In this document: positions 1 to 13,063 of the stretch, in pieces
How positions within the stretch are numbered: the first letter of the stretch is position 1
How the letters are laid out: each line of letters begins with the position of its first letter
Assembly: GCF_000786695.1 (NCBI RefSeq)
Contig: NZ_CP009962.1
Coordinates: forward strand, 3,906,001-3,970,000
Source of the DNA: Collimonas arenae
Lineage (GTDB): Bacteria > Pseudomonadota > Gammaproteobacteria > Burkholderiales > Burkholderiaceae_D
Reading direction: 5' to 3'
Length of the DNA stretch: 64,000 nucleotides
Notes under the pieces: model-generated
What the model was told of the DNA's origin: nothing
What the model saw: the letters and a program-made list of their open reading frames with translations, nothing else
The model's database searches: none
Translations under genes and position numbers: made by a program

Positions 1-224
1 CAAATGAATTATTTAGCTATTTCGATACTTATTTAGATATTGATAAATAGAAAGGATGATTAATCCGAACAGCCTTTCGCCGCTATTCATAAGAGAATAA
101 ATACCGAAGCCAGTGTAAAAACACTTGGCCAAGCTTACTAATCACTTTTTTAGCACAACTGATATCCATTTCAATATCAGTCATGAGATACAAACATGCA
201 TTTTGGTGAAGTAGCGCCAGCGAT

Positions 225-1124
225 TCAGGACCAGCCGCGGCAAAAAGCCAGGAATTGCATCAATCGTAGCGAGAGGATTTTGTGTTTGCTATGGATCAGG
301 TAAAAATGCCGGTGCAATCTGGGTAACGTGGTGTTCAAGGCCACCAGCCGTCCGCTTTGCAGGAAATCGGCGACAACTGCCTGCGACAGGCAACTGAGGC
401 CGAGTCCGGCGGCAGTCGCATGCTTGATCGCTTCTGAATTACCGAATTCGCAGCTTTGCCGCAGGTGATGCAGGTGCGGCAGCAAGGCTTGCTCAACTGC
501 TTCGCGGGTGCCGGAACCAGGTTCACGCAGCAGCCATTCAGCTTCACGCAATTGCGCCACGCCAATCTTCTTGTCGCCGCGGATATCTTTTACGATCGGA
601 TGCTCTGGCGAACTGACGATCAGCAGTTCATCCAGTATCCATGGTTCAACCTGCAGACCAGGCGCGTGACAAGGCCCTTCAATCAGGCCGACATCAACTT
701 CAAAGTTGACCACGGCGGCAACGATATCGGCGGTATTGGCGATCGTCACCCGCACTTGCAACTCGCTATGCTGCCCGCGATAGGATGCGATCAGCGATGG
801 CAGCAGATAGCTGCCGATGGTGGTGCTGGAGCCAATCTGCAAACCGCCACCCTGCGCCATGCCTGGCAGCAGGAATTGCTGCTCGATGGTCTTGGCGGCA
901 TCCACTACCTGCGCCGCCTGCGGCAACAATAAACGGCCGTTGTCGTTAAGGATCAGACGCTTGCCGACACGGTCGAACAAACGGCAATCAAGCAAATTCT
1001 CCAGCTCATTCAATGCGGCGCTGGTGGCGGATTGCGATAACGCGACCTGATCGGCTGCTGCAGTAGTGCTGCCGGATTGGGCTACCGCCAGGAATATTTG
1101 TAGTTGTCGGATGGTAAGACGCAT
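225..1124 (-). CDS. yeiE: LysR-family transcriptional regulator, YeiE-like
   Basis: A 299-residue LysR protein. The winged-helix DNA-binding domain covers roughly residues 3-62 (it starts RQLQIFLAVAQSG and includes the LSQSATSAALNELE recognition helix region), and the effector-binding domain covers about 90-295. The open frame extends upstream to 1208, but family members begin at the MRLTIRQLQ sequence, so the start at 1124 is chosen. It is divergent from a YeiH-type transporter gene, the same arrangement as yeiE-yeiH in enterobacteria, where YeiE has been linked to sulfite stress. The YeiE identity rests on this context and on general similarity, so it is weaker than the family call. Confidence 0.9.
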   Translation of the reverse strand: MRLTIRQLQIFLAVAQSGSTTAAADQVALSQSATSAALNELENLLDCRLFDRVGKRLILNDNGRLLLPQAAQVVDAAKTIEQQFLLPGMAQGGGLQIGSSTTIGSYLLPSLIASYRGQHSELQVRVTIANTADIVAAVVNFEVDVGLIEGPCHAPGLQVEPWILDELLIVSSPEHPIVKDIRGDKKIGVAQLREAEWLLREPGSGTREAVEQALLPHLHHLRQSCEFGNSEAIKHATAAGLGLSCLSQAVVADFLQSGRLVALNTTLPRLHRHFYLIHSKHKILSLRLMQFLAFCRGWS

Positions 1125-1190
1125 CGTAGTTTGGCTTAGGTTAAGGAGACAGAGCATGGGTTTTAATCGCAGAATGCGACCTACCCACAA

Positions 1191-1220
1191 AACAGGTTGA
1201 TTATACAAAATTAATCTGTT
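1191..1220. promoter_or_regulatory. Candidate LysR operator between yeiE and yeiH
   Basis: The divergent gap holds an interrupted dyad: GATTA at 1199-1203 and TAATC at 1212-1216, flanked by AACAG at 1191-1195 and TGTT at 1217-1220. LysR regulators normally bind AT-rich dyads of this kind in the gap between themselves and the target. No binding data; the call is by position and symmetry. Confidence 0.4.
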
Positions 1221-1297
1221 TTTCTTTTAAACCTCAGTTAAATATAGTGGTTTCCATAGCGACGCATTTCAACGCCGCATCAAGATTGGAGCCCATA

Positions 1298-2398
1298 GTG
1301 AGCACCTCGACTCTGGCAAGCACAGCCCAAATTCCCAAAACAGGTTCACCACTGCCAGCCAACTTGGCAGGCATAACCCTGAGCGCCATGATCGCAGCGG
1401 CCGCCATCGCTGCAGCCAAAATCGACTGGCTGCAGGCGCATGGCTTCAGCGCCCTGACGCTGGCGATCATCATCGGCATGCTAGTCGGCAATCTAGGCTA
1501 TCGGCGGATAGCGCCGGCCTGCGGGCCGGGCGTCAATTTTTCCAAACAAAACCTGCTACGCCTGGGCATCATCCTGTATGGCTTCCGCCTGACTTTCCAG
1601 GATATCGGCCATGTCGGCCTGAGCGGCGTCCTGATTGATGCGTTGGTACTGTGCTCGACTTTTGGCATGGCGCTGCTGCTAGGCACCCGCCTGTTCAAGC
1701 TCGATCGCAATACCGCCATGCTGATCGGCGCCGGTAGTTCCATCTGCGGCGCGGCGGCGGTCATGGCAACCGAACCGGTACTGCGCGCCCAGCCGGCACA
1801 GGTGACGGTGGCTGTGGCGACCGTGGTGGTATTCGGTTCGCTGGCGATCTTCCTCTATCCGCTGTTGTATCAATTGAATCTGCATTGGCAGTTCCTGGCG
1901 TCGTCGCCGCTGGCATACGGTATATATACCGGCTCGACGGTACATGAAGTGGCCCAGGTAGTCGCTGCCGCCCGCGCCATCAGCCCCGATGCCGCCAACA
2001 CCGCAGTCATCACAAAGATGGTGCGGGTGATGATGCTGGCGCCGTTCCTGATGTTGTTGTCGGCTTATGTGGCAAAAAAATCGGCAGGCGCGAAGAATGC
2101 CGGCGGCGCAGAAAAACATGGCGCCGGCCGCCTGGCGATTCCCTGGTTTGCATTCGGTTTTGTCGCGGTGGTGGCGCTCAATTCACTGGCCCTGCTGCCC
2201 CACACGCTGGTAGCACAGGTCAACGATGCAGATAACGTATTGCTGGCAATGGCGATGGCTGCGCTGGGCATCTCAACCCATTTTTCATCGATACGCACCG
2301 CGGGCATTAAACCCCTGTTGTTTGCCGCTTGCCTGTTCGGCTGGCTGATCGTAGCTGGTGCGGCCATCAACACTGTGGTGCTACGCCTGTTTGCCTGA
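1298..2398 (+). CDS. yeiH: YeiH/UPF0324 family putative anion (sulfate/sulfite) exporter
   Basis: An integral membrane protein of the UPF0324 (YeiH) family, about 366 residues, with 9-10 hydrophobic segments. Family hallmarks seen are [29 protein letters not shown] and [19 protein letters not shown] at 1298 has GGAG at 1288-1291 in good register and is preferred; another in-frame GTG at 1247 has no ribosome binding site. The family is annotated as putative sulfate exporters, but the substrate is not established from sequence. The divergent LysR gene is the likely regulator. A short stretch rich in Ala, Lys and Gly near residues 263-280 looks like a cytoplasmic loop. Confidence 0.9.
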   Translation: MSTSTLASTAQIPKTGSPLPANLAGITLSAMIAAAAIAAAKIDWLQAHGFSALTLAIIIGMLVGNLGYRRIAPACGPGVNFSKQNLLRLGIILYGFRLTFQDIGHVGLSGVLIDALVLCSTFGMALLLGTRLFKLDRNTAMLIGAGSSICGAAAVMATEPVLRAQPAQVTVAVATVVVFGSLAIFLYPLLYQLNLHWQFLASSPLAYGIYTGSTVHEVAQVVAAARAISPDAANTAVITKMVRVMMLAPFLMLLSAYVAKKSAGAKNAGGAEKHGAGRLAIPWFAFGFVAVVALNSLALLPHTLVAQVNDADNVLLAMAMAALGISTHFSSIRTAGIKPLLFAACLFGWLIVAGAAINTVVLRLFA

Positions 2399-2416
2399 TC
2401 TGCAGAAACAACATCC

Positions 2417-2453
2417 GAACGGCCCGGCAAGGAAACTCCCTGCCGGGCCGTTC
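2417..2453. terminator. Hairpin between convergent yeiH and alcohol dehydrogenase genes
   Basis: Perfect 13-bp GC-rich arms, GAACGGCCCGGCA (2417-2429) and TGCCGGGCCGTTC (2441-2453), with an 11-nt loop. It sits in the 61-bp gap between convergent genes, so it can act in both directions. There is no U-tract on either side. Confidence 0.7.
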
Positions 2454-2459
2454 GTTCAA

Positions 2460-3527
2460 TCAGGCGGCTGCCGCCTCTTTAGGCAATGACGCCATATCAA
2501 TCACAAAGCGATATTTGACGTCGCTCTTCAGCATTCTCTCGTAGGCCTGATTGATATCCTGGATAGCGATCATTTCGATATCCGAGACAATGCCGTGTTC
2601 GGCGCAGAAATCCAGCATTTCCTGCGTTTCCTTGATGCCGCCGATCAGGGAACCGGCCAACGTGCGCCGTTTCATGATCAGGTTGAAGACATTCGGCGAC
2701 GGATGCGCCTCTGCGGGAGCGCCTACCAGCGTCATGGCGCCATCGCGTTTCAGCAGATTCAAAAACGCGTCCAGATTGTGCGGGGCTGCGACGGTATTGA
2801 GGATGAAATCGAAACTGTTGGCGTGCTGCGCCATCTGCGCGTCATCTTTCGAAATCACCACTTCGTCGGCCCCAAGCCTCAAGGCATCGTCAATCTTGCC
2901 GGGCGAAGTAGTAAACAACACCACATGCGCGCCCATCGCGTGGGCGATCTTGACGCCCATGTGGCCGAGGCCGCCGAGCCCGACGATGCCAACCTTGTGG
3001 CCCTTGCCGACTTTCCAATGGCGCAACGGCGAGAAGGTGGTGATCCCAGCGCACAGCAACGGCGCCGCTGCCGCCGGATCGAGCTTGTCCGAGATGTGCA
3101 GGACAAATTTCTGGTCGACCACGATATTACTGGCGTAGCCACCGAAAGTGACGCCACCGCTATGTTTATCGCCCGCATTGTAAGTGCCGACAAAACCGTT
3201 TTCGCAATATTGCTCCAACCCTTCGGCGCAGCTCGGACAGTGCTGGCAAGAATCGACCATACAGCCGACGCCGGCCAGGTCGCCTGCCTTGAACTGCGTG
3301 ACCTGGTCGCCGACCTTGATCACGCGGCCGACTATTTCATGGCCTGGCACTGCCGGATAGACGGTGTTGTGCCATTCGTTGCGCGCAGTATGCAAATCGG
3401 AGTGGCAGACTCCGCAAAACAGGATTTCGATCTGAACATCATGGGGCCCCGGCGAACGGCGGTCAAAGGCGAACGGCGTCAAAGGCGTGTGCGCATTATG
3501 CGCGGCATATCCTACGGCTTTCAGCAT
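2460..3527 (-). CDS. Zinc-dependent NAD(P)-linked alcohol/aldehyde dehydrogenase (CAD/YahK type)
   Basis: A 355-residue medium-chain dehydrogenase that likely reduces aldehydes or oxidises alcohols in the cytoplasm. Catalytic zinc ligands are Cys41 (GVCHSD), His63-Glu64 (PGHE) and Cys159; four structural-zinc cysteines are Cys94, Cys97, Cys100 and Cys108. The cofactor loop GLGGLGHMG lies at 183-191. The start at 3527 is preceded by AAGGA; the frame upstream to 3620 has no family similarity. This subgroup (cinnamyl alcohol dehydrogenase-like, similar to E. coli YahK) usually prefers NADPH and has broad aldehyde specificity, so no exact substrate is given. It is a stand-alone gene. Confidence 0.95.
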   Translation of the reverse strand: MLKAVGYAAHNAHTPLTPFAFDRRSPGPHDVQIEILFCGVCHSDLHTARNEWHNTVYPAVPGHEIVGRVIKVGDQVTQFKAGDLAGVGCMVDSCQHCPSCAEGLEQYCENGFVGTYNAGDKHSGGVTFGGYASNIVVDQKFVLHISDKLDPAAAAPLLCAGITTFSPLRHWKVGKGHKVGIVGLGGLGHMGVKIAHAMGAHVVLFTTSPGKIDDALRLGADEVVISKDDAQMAQHANSFDFILNTVAAPHNLDAFLNLLKRDGAMTLVGAPAEAHPSPNVFNLIMKRRTLAGSLIGGIKETQEMLDFCAEHGIVSDIEMIAIQDINQAYERMLKSDVKYRFVIDMASLPKEAAAA

Positions 3528-3849
3528 GACATTTCCTTTTTCATATGTGGGACGGCAATTCTGGAACGCTTGGAAATCGCTGCAGAGGCGCTCAGTACCT
3601 GATGTTATCGCGCCCAGCAAAGCTTTGCTGGCAGCAACGGATGTACCAAAGCGGCGCGATCAATGTCAGCAGCGAGATACCACTATACGCCAACACGAAT
3701 AAATCATATGTTTAGTCATAAATGTCATAAACCACTGTCAAAAAACAACATAAGTGACCAACGTCATTCAATTTCAAAATATTTTCAAAAAACTTCCAAA
3801 AAATAAGTGCATTTTTCTTATTGCTTGGTAATATCTAGCCCGTCCAGAC

Positions 3850-3879
3850 AGTAACAATTAGTAACAATAGTAACTAATT
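3850..3879 (+). promoter_or_regulatory. Direct GTAAC repeats upstream of the porin gene
   Basis: Three copies of AGTAACAAT/AGTAACTAAT start at 3850, 3860 and 3869, so the GTAAC core recurs about once per helical turn on the same DNA face, 60-90 bp before the porin start. OmpR-type response regulators bind such direct repeats at porin promoters; the assignment is inference. The rest of the 3528-3940 gap is AT-rich with no gene. Confidence 0.4.
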
Positions 3880-3940
3880 ATTTCTATCCGCTTCTAGCCG
3901 GACACCAGGATAAATTACTTATAAATATCAAAGGGAAGAA

Positions 3941-5053
3941 ATGAAAAAGACCGTATTCGCACTAGTCGCCCTCGGCCTGATCGGCGCCAATGCACACGCT
4001 CAAAGCAATGTCACGATCTATGGCGTGATCGACACCAGCCTCACCTACACCAGCAAGGTCGGCCCGAAGAACAATAGCCGCTTCAGCGTTGATTCCGGCG
4101 ACCTCTCGACCTCCCGTATCGGATTCAAGGGCGTAGAAGACTTGGGCGGCGGCTTGAAAGCGATTTTCCAACTGGAAAACGGCTTCAATGCGGACGACGG
4201 CTCTTTCGGCACTGCCAGCACCCTGTTTGACCGTAAATCGGTAGTTGGCCTGTCAGGCGGATTCGGCACCGTCACCATCGGTCGTCAAACCGATTTCCTG
4301 GAAGATATCGGCAACAAGTACACCTCGGTGCAAACCTTCGGCGGCAACGGCGTCAAAGGCGGCCACTTCAACAACCTGGACCGCATCTCGGGCTCGCGCA
4401 CCAACAATTCGATCCGCTACGACAGCAGCAATCTGAGCGGCTTTACCGGCAGCCTGTTCTATGGCTTTGGCGAAGTGGCCGGCCAGACTTCCGCAGGCCA
4501 GGCCTTTGGTCTCGGCGGCAACTACGCCAACGGCCCGTTCGGCATCGGCCTGGCTTATTTCCAGACCAAGCTGGCGGCTGACGCCCTGCCAAGCAAGGCT
4601 GGCGATACCGACCTCAAGACATTCACTCTGGGCGCCAGCTATCAAGCCGGCCCGGCCAAGATCTACGGCGCATGGTCGCAAACCAAACGTCCGCTGGCGA
4701 CTGCACAGACAGCAACCGGCCTGGTCAACATCACTACTGCTACCAAAGCCAACATCTTCGATCTGGGCGTGGATTATTCCCTGTCGGGTAACCTGCACCT
4801 GCTGGCCAGCGTGATCTATGACCGCGCCGACATCAGCCGCAAGACCACCGGCTCGACCAAGGGCAAGACAACCCAGCTGAACCTGGGCGTCGACTACTTC
4901 CTGTCGAAGCGCACCGATCTGTACGCCATGTACAGCAACCAGCGCGCCAACGACATCAACAATCCAGGCGTGATCAATGGCGCATACAGCAATGCGCCGG
5001 CGGACGACAGCAGCCAGAACGTCTTGCGCGTCGGCCTGCGTCACAAGTTCTGA
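3941..5053 (+). CDS. Outer membrane porin, Gram-negative type (Burkholderia/Neisseria family)
   Basis: A 370-residue general diffusion porin of the outer membrane. Residues 1-20 form a Sec signal peptide (MKKTVFALVALGLIGANAHA) followed by the mature start QSNVTIYGVIDTSL, which is the typical first beta strand in Burkholderiales porins. The middle contains the SRIGFKGVEDLGGGLKAIFQLE segment in two adjacent strands and later alternating aromatic strands; the chain ends in VGLRHKF with the terminal Phe recognised by the BAM complex. A ribosome binding site AAAGGGAAG precedes the ATG. The 5' region is long and repeat-bearing, suggesting osmotic or nutrient control. It is followed directly by a strong bidirectional terminator. 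Confidence 0.96.
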   Translation: MKKTVFALVALGLIGANAHAQSNVTIYGVIDTSLTYTSKVGPKNNSRFSVDSGDLSTSRIGFKGVEDLGGGLKAIFQLENGFNADDGSFGTASTLFDRKSVVGLSGGFGTVTIGRQTDFLEDIGNKYTSVQTFGGNGVKGGHFNNLDRISGSRTNNSIRYDSSNLSGFTGSLFYGFGEVAGQTSAGQAFGLGGNYANGPFGIGLAYFQTKLAADALPSKAGDTDLKTFTLGASYQAGPAKIYGAWSQTKRPLATAQTATGLVNITTATKANIFDLGVDYSLSGNLHLLASVIYDRADISRKTTGSTKGKTTQLNLGVDYFLSKRTDLYAMYSNQRANDINNPGVINGAYSNAPADDSSQNVLRVGLRHKF

Positions 5054-5090
5054 TGTCCTGACGGGTAGACAGTAGTTACCTGCAGGAATA

Positions 5091-5120
5091 AAAAAAGGGG
5101 AAACATTGTTTCCCCTTTTT
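5091..5120. terminator. Bidirectional rho-independent terminator, porin/rpiA
   Basis: Stem GGGGAAAC (5097-5104) and GTTTCCCC (5108-5115) with a 3-nt loop, flanked by an A-run on the left and a T-run on the right. It serves both convergent genes. Confidence 0.9.
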
Positions 5121-5142
5121 CTTTTAAGAATCCTGGCTGCGC

Positions 5143-5823
5143 TTAGAACGTAAGCGTCTTCACACCGTCAGGCGTGCCCAGCAAACAGACGTTAGCGCCC
5201 TGCTGCGCAAACAGGCCGACCGTCACCACGCCGGTGATCTGGTTGATTTGCCGCTCCAGCTCCACCGGATCGGTAATCTTCAGGTCGACTAGATCGATAA
5301 TCACATTGCCATTGTCGGTAATCAGCGGAATTCCATCCTTGAAACGCAGGCGCGGCTCGCCGCCAAACTTGATCAGCTTGCGCGCCACGACTGCCTGCGC
5401 CATTGGGATCACTTCAATCGGCAGCGGAAACTTGCCCAGCACTTTGACCAGCTTGGAACCATCGGCGATACAAATGAATTTCTCGGCCACCGAGGCAACG
5501 ATTTTTTCGCGCGTCAACGCCGCGCCGCCGCCCTTGATCATCGCTCCTTGGGCTGTGATTTCATCGGCGCCGTCAACGTAGACCGGCATGGTCGCGACCT
5601 GATTCAGGTCATACACTTCGATGTCATGCGCGCGCAGGCGGGCAGCGGTCGCTTCGGAGGACGCCACAGCACCCTTGATGCGGTGCTTGATCTTGGCCAG
5701 CTCATCAATGAAGAAATTGGCGGTGGAGCCGGTGCCGACGCCGACAATCTGGCCGTCGACCACGTATTTAATTGCTTCGCGGGCAACAGCTTGTTTAAGT
5801 TGATCCTGGGTCATGGCAGTCAT
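5143..5823 (-). CDS. rpiA: Ribose-5-phosphate isomerase A
   Basis: A 226-residue enzyme of the non-oxidative pentose phosphate pathway interconverting ribose 5-phosphate and ribulose 5-phosphate. Family motifs are GTGSTA (30-35), SSEATAARL (55-63), DGADE (84-88) and [11 protein letters not shown] (97-107), which carry the phosphate-binding loop and the catalytic acid/base region. The length is normal for the family. An internal Met at residue 4 (5814) is an alternative start. It is convergent with the porin gene, sharing its terminator. Confidence 0.98.
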   Translation of the reverse strand: MTAMTQDQLKQAVAREAIKYVVDGQIVGVGTGSTANFFIDELAKIKHRIKGAVASSEATAARLRAHDIEVYDLNQVATMPVYVDGADEITAQGAMIKGGGAALTREKIVASVAEKFICIADGSKLVKVLGKFPLPIEVIPMAQAVVARKLIKFGGEPRLRFKDGIPLITDNGNVIIDLVDLKITDPVELERQINQITGVVTVGLFAQQGANVCLLGTPDGVKTLTF

Positions 5824-5905
5824 GGCGATGTCTTGAAAGAGAGAAAACCGCTATTTTAACCAATCGACGGCCCACTCTCCCAAATCAATCACCGCTTCCA
5901 GCTTG

Positions 5906-7672
5906 TCAGTGCTTTTCGTCAGGCTGCTCTTCCAGCGTTTCGCGCAAAGCAATCTGCAGCCTGGAGTGCAGTTTGACAAAGCGCTGCCATAGCACCACCA
6001 CCAGTATGGCGGCGACCACCAGAACCAGAATCAGCAGATTGGTCGGCGGCAGGATACGGCTGCTGAGCGCTGTGATCATCAGTATGATGCCGATGATCGA
6101 CACCACCGGAATCACTTCCGCAATCACGCGCCGCACTGCATGATTGTAGGAGCCGGCCCATTCCGGCTTGACGCTGATTTCCGCCAGCAGCATGCTCAGC
6201 GCGTGCAATTTGCGATAAGTCGCAATCAGGAAAGGCAGCGACAACAGGAGCGCCCCGCCCCACACGATCGCATCCTGAATCTGCGGATCCGCCACCCAGG
6301 CCGACATGCTGCCGCCCAGCGTCTCGGCAAAATAGCCGCCGACAATGAAGATCGCGGCGACCAGCGCGAGGTTCACCACGACCTGTAGCAGGATACGGCG
6401 GATTATCCGCGACAATTCGGCGCGGTCGCCCTGCGGTTGCAAGCTGGCGAGCCAAGTCGAGTACATGCCGAAGACTGCCGATAATTTTTCTGGCATGGCT
6501 TGCGCCAGGCGGCTGGAAAGGGGGTCGGCCAGCTTGATCAGATAAGGTGTCAGCAAGGTGGTTACTGCCGATACCGCTACGACCGTCGGATACAGAAAAT
6601 CGCTAGTCACCTTGAGGCTGACGCCCAGCGCGGCGATGATGAATGAAAACTCGCCAATCTGCGACAGACCCATGCCGACCCGCATCGAGGTACGGCCGTC
6701 CTGTCCGGACAAAAAGCTGGCGAGACCGCAGCTGAAGACCTTGCCAAGCACCACCGCAATCGTGATCACTGCAATCGGCAGCCAGTACTGCGCCAGGATG
6801 GATGGATTGAACAGCAAGCCGATCGCTACGAAGAAAATCGCGCTGAACATATCCCGAACCGGCTCGATCAGGCGCTCGATCTGATGCAAGTGGCGCGACT
6901 CCGCCATCACCGCACCGATCAGGAAAGCGCCGAGCGCCACGCTGTATTCCATTTTCATGACTAGCAGGCAAAACCCGAAACACAGGCCGAGCACAGTCAC
7001 CAGCAGCATTTCCTTACTCTTGAAGCGGGCCACATAATCCAGCAGGCGCGGCACGATCAGGATCCCGGCCACCAGCGATACGATCATGAACAAGACCAGT
7101 TTGCCGATCGTGACCATGGCGTCGCCGGCATCTACCGAACCGCTGGTCGCCACGCCCGACAGCAAGGCGATCATGCCGATCGCCAGCACGTCTTCGACGA
7201 TCAGGATGCCGAAAATCAGTTGCGCAAACTTCTCGCGCTTCATGCCCAGTTCATCGAGCGCTTTGACGATGATGGTGGTGGAAGACACCGACAGCATGGC
7301 GCCGAGGAATACCGCATCCATTTGCTTCCAGCCAAAATAGATGCCGATTTCGTAGCCCACCCACAGCATCAGCGTAATCTCCGCCAGCGCCGCAACGAAC
7401 GCGGTAGCGCCGACTTTGGCCAGCTTCTTCAGGCTGAATTCAAGCCCTAGCGAAAACAACAGGAAGATGACGCCAAGCTCCGCCAGGATCTGGATCGTGC
7501 GCTCATCGGTAATCAGGGAAAACGGCGGCGTATGCGGCCCGATGATGACGCCGGCGACAACGTAGCCGAGCACGACCGGTTGCTTGAAACGGTTGAACAG
7601 CACCGTCACAACGCCGGCGATCAGCATGATCACGGCAAGGTCTTGAATGAAGGTTTCTACTGCGTGGTGCAT
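5906..7672 (-). CDS. CPA2-family monovalent cation:proton antiporter (Kef-like)
   Basis: A 588-residue membrane antiporter of the CPA2 family (Na+/H+ exchanger domain, PF00999). The N-terminal part has the Kef-type sequences GYVVAGVIIGP (36-46) and ELGVIFLLFSLGLEFS (65-80), then about a dozen membrane segments to residue ~400. A second hydrophobic block occupies roughly 450-560. The usual C-terminal RCK/TrkA-N nucleotide-binding domain of KefB/KefC is absent; instead the protein ends in a short charged tail. The start MHHAVETF at 7672 matches the family, while the open frame upstream does not. K+ or Na+ specificity cannot be read from sequence. Confidence 0.92.
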   Translation of the reverse strand: MHHAVETFIQDLAVIMLIAGVVTVLFNRFKQPVVLGYVVAGVIIGPHTPPFSLITDERTIQILAELGVIFLLFSLGLEFSLKKLAKVGATAFVAALAEITLMLWVGYEIGIYFGWKQMDAVFLGAMLSVSSTTIIVKALDELGMKREKFAQLIFGILIVEDVLAIGMIALLSGVATSGSVDAGDAMVTIGKLVLFMIVSLVAGILIVPRLLDYVARFKSKEMLLVTVLGLCFGFCLLVMKMEYSVALGAFLIGAVMAESRHLHQIERLIEPVRDMFSAIFFVAIGLLFNPSILAQYWLPIAVITIAVVLGKVFSCGLASFLSGQDGRTSMRVGMGLSQIGEFSFIIAALGVSLKVTSDFLYPTVVAVSAVTTLLTPYLIKLADPLSSRLAQAMPEKLSAVFGMYSTWLASLQPQGDRAELSRIIRRILLQVVVNLALVAAIFIVGGYFAETLGGSMSAWVADPQIQDAIVWGGALLLSLPFLIATYRKLHALSMLLAEISVKPEWAGSYNHAVRRVIAEVIPVVSIIGIILMITALSSRILPPTNLLILVLVVAAILVVVLWQRFVKLHSRLQIALRETLEEQPDEKH

Positions 7673-7817
7673 GGGCAAGCTTTCCGAATAGAAGAGGCAG
7701 CTATTAGGGAGGCGCACAAACAGAAGCGACGCTTGCAGCGCCGCCATGCAAGGCAGTGAGGGATACGGCATGACAAACAGCGCGACAATTTTCGCGCTTG
7801 GTTTTCTTGCAACACTA

Positions 7818-7849
7818 TATGCTATCGAATATTTATTTTCAATAGCATA
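7818..7849. promoter_or_regulatory. Interrupted palindrome upstream of the antiporter gene
   Basis: TATGCTAT (7818-7825) and ATAGCATA (7842-7849) form perfect 8-bp arms around a 16-nt AT-rich spacer, about 150 bp before the antiporter start. It could be an operator or a small hairpin in the leader. No regulator is suggested. Confidence 0.3.
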
Positions 7850-7892
7850 ATAATTTTATGCCGTGATGTGAAACGATGTGGCGCTGCTCAAC

Positions 7893-7937
7893 GTGAGTCG
7901 CGCGGTCGTGAGCCGCTCGATCGCGAGCCGCTCAATC
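7893..7937. repeat. Three tandem 15-bp repeats overlapping the def stop codon
   Basis: The units are GTGAGTCGCGCGGTC, GTGAGCCGCTCGATC and GCGAGCCGCTCAATC. The last unit contains the def stop codon (7932-7934). Because 15 is a multiple of three, copy-number change would preserve frame. Confidence 0.7.
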
Positions 7938-8468
7938 GTCGTGATTAGGATCCAGCTCCGGGAACAGGACTTCGGTGTAGCCGAAACGCGTGAAGTCCTT
8001 GATACGCATCGGATACAAGATGCCGTTCAGGTGATCGCACTCGTGCTGCACCACGCGCGCGTGAAAACCATCGACGTCACGGCTGATAGGCACGCCAAGC
8101 TGGTCGACACCCTCGTAGTGCAGCTGGGTCCAGCGCGGCACCACGCCACGCAGGCCGGGTACTGACAAACAACCTTCCCAGCCGTCCTCAAGCTCTTCCG
8201 ACAAGGGGCGCAGGACCGGATTGATCAGGACAGTCTCCGGCACCGCCGGTGCCTCCGGATAGCGAACGTTGTTCTTGAAACCGAAGATCACCAGTTGCAG
8301 ATTGACGCCTATCTGCGGCGCCGCCAGACCGGCGCCGTTGACGGCGTGCATAGTGTCGAACATGTCGGCGATCAGGTTCTCCAGTTCCGGCGTGCCGAAA
8401 GCTGTCACGGGCTCGGCTTGCCGCAGCAGGCGCGGATCGCCCATCTTCAGGATCTCACGAACGGTCAT
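7932..8468 (-). CDS. def: Peptide deformylase
   Basis: A 178-residue metalloenzyme that removes the formyl group from the N-terminal methionine of new proteins. All three family motifs are present: GAGLAAPQ (45-52), EGCLS (98-102) with the metal-ligand Cys100, and HECDH (142-146) with the two His ligands and the catalytic Glu. The C-terminal end, [10 protein letters not shown], falls in a small tandem repeat. No fmt gene is adjacent, unlike the def-fmt pair of many genomes, so this may be a second deformylase copy. Confidence 0.97.
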   Translation of the reverse strand: MTVREILKMGDPRLLRQAEPVTAFGTPELENLIADMFDTMHAVNGAGLAAPQIGVNLQLVIFGFKNNVRYPEAPAVPETVLINPVLRPLSEELEDGWEGCLSVPGLRGVVPRWTQLHYEGVDQLGVPISRDVDGFHARVVQHECDHLNGILYPMRIKDFTRFGYTEVLFPELDPNHDD

Positions 8469-8501
8469 GGTCTTGGCCTCTGGTTTATCTAGTCTATTTA
8501 A

Positions 8502-8581
8502 GAGGCTGTTGCAAAATTAACCTGGCGTTGTTACGTCGGAGCGGCCATCCGCGCCTAGCCATCTGTGTTCGCAACAGCCTC
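8502..8581 (+). repeat. Dispersed palindromic element, copy 1 (80 bp)
   Basis: It begins GAGGCTGTTGCAAAA and ends TTCGCAACAGCCTC, with inverted terminal repeats of 11 bp. A TAA trinucleotide lies directly on both sides (8499-8501 and 8582-8584). Interior sequence CTGGCGTTGTT, ACGTCGGAGCG and GCCTAGCCATCTGTG is shared with the copies at 35209 and, inverted, at 40754. It has no coding capacity. It lies between def and galU. Confidence 0.85.
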
Positions 8582-8589
8582 TAAGCAGT

Positions 8590-12705
<4,116 letters not shown>

Positions 12706-13063
12706 TCTGCTAATGCCTTAATAGCCAACGCTGCCATGTTACCGGCGCATGTGCTTGAAATATGAATCTGCGATTGAAACCGTGGTCTGGTCATTGATTA
12801 AATCCGAGGAAAAAACACTTCTAAAATAATTGTCAGTGACCGCGTGAATATGCATCCCCTGCCGAAATCCAGTTTATTTTTATAAAAACAATACTAGTAT
12901 TACTGCATATGACCTCAACGTAAAATTATTGAGACATTTTTTTACAATATATTGCATTACGGCTATTAAATCAGCTTATTGTTGCCGCAAAAAGTTGTCA
13001 AGCTACCCAAGCTGCCGACGCTTTCCGTTCATTGGCGCTCCAGATCTCCCATCGGATATCAGT
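12706..13063. other. 358-bp intergenic region between smc and the zipA-like gene
   Basis: AT-rich, with short A/T runs around 12875-12960, and no supported gene. It is long for a gap inside a co-oriented gene string, so it probably holds the zipA-ligA-galU promoter. No promoter could be placed with confidence. Confidence 0.5.

Noticed and set aside
1..224. Possible gene or element at the left edge
   Set aside because: AT-rich sequence without an open frame or convincing hairpin; it is treated as intergenic.
2595..3602. 335-codon open frame on the plus strand
   Set aside because: It is antisense to the zinc alcohol dehydrogenase, whose motifs are complete; the long frame is a GC-codon shadow with no family similarity.
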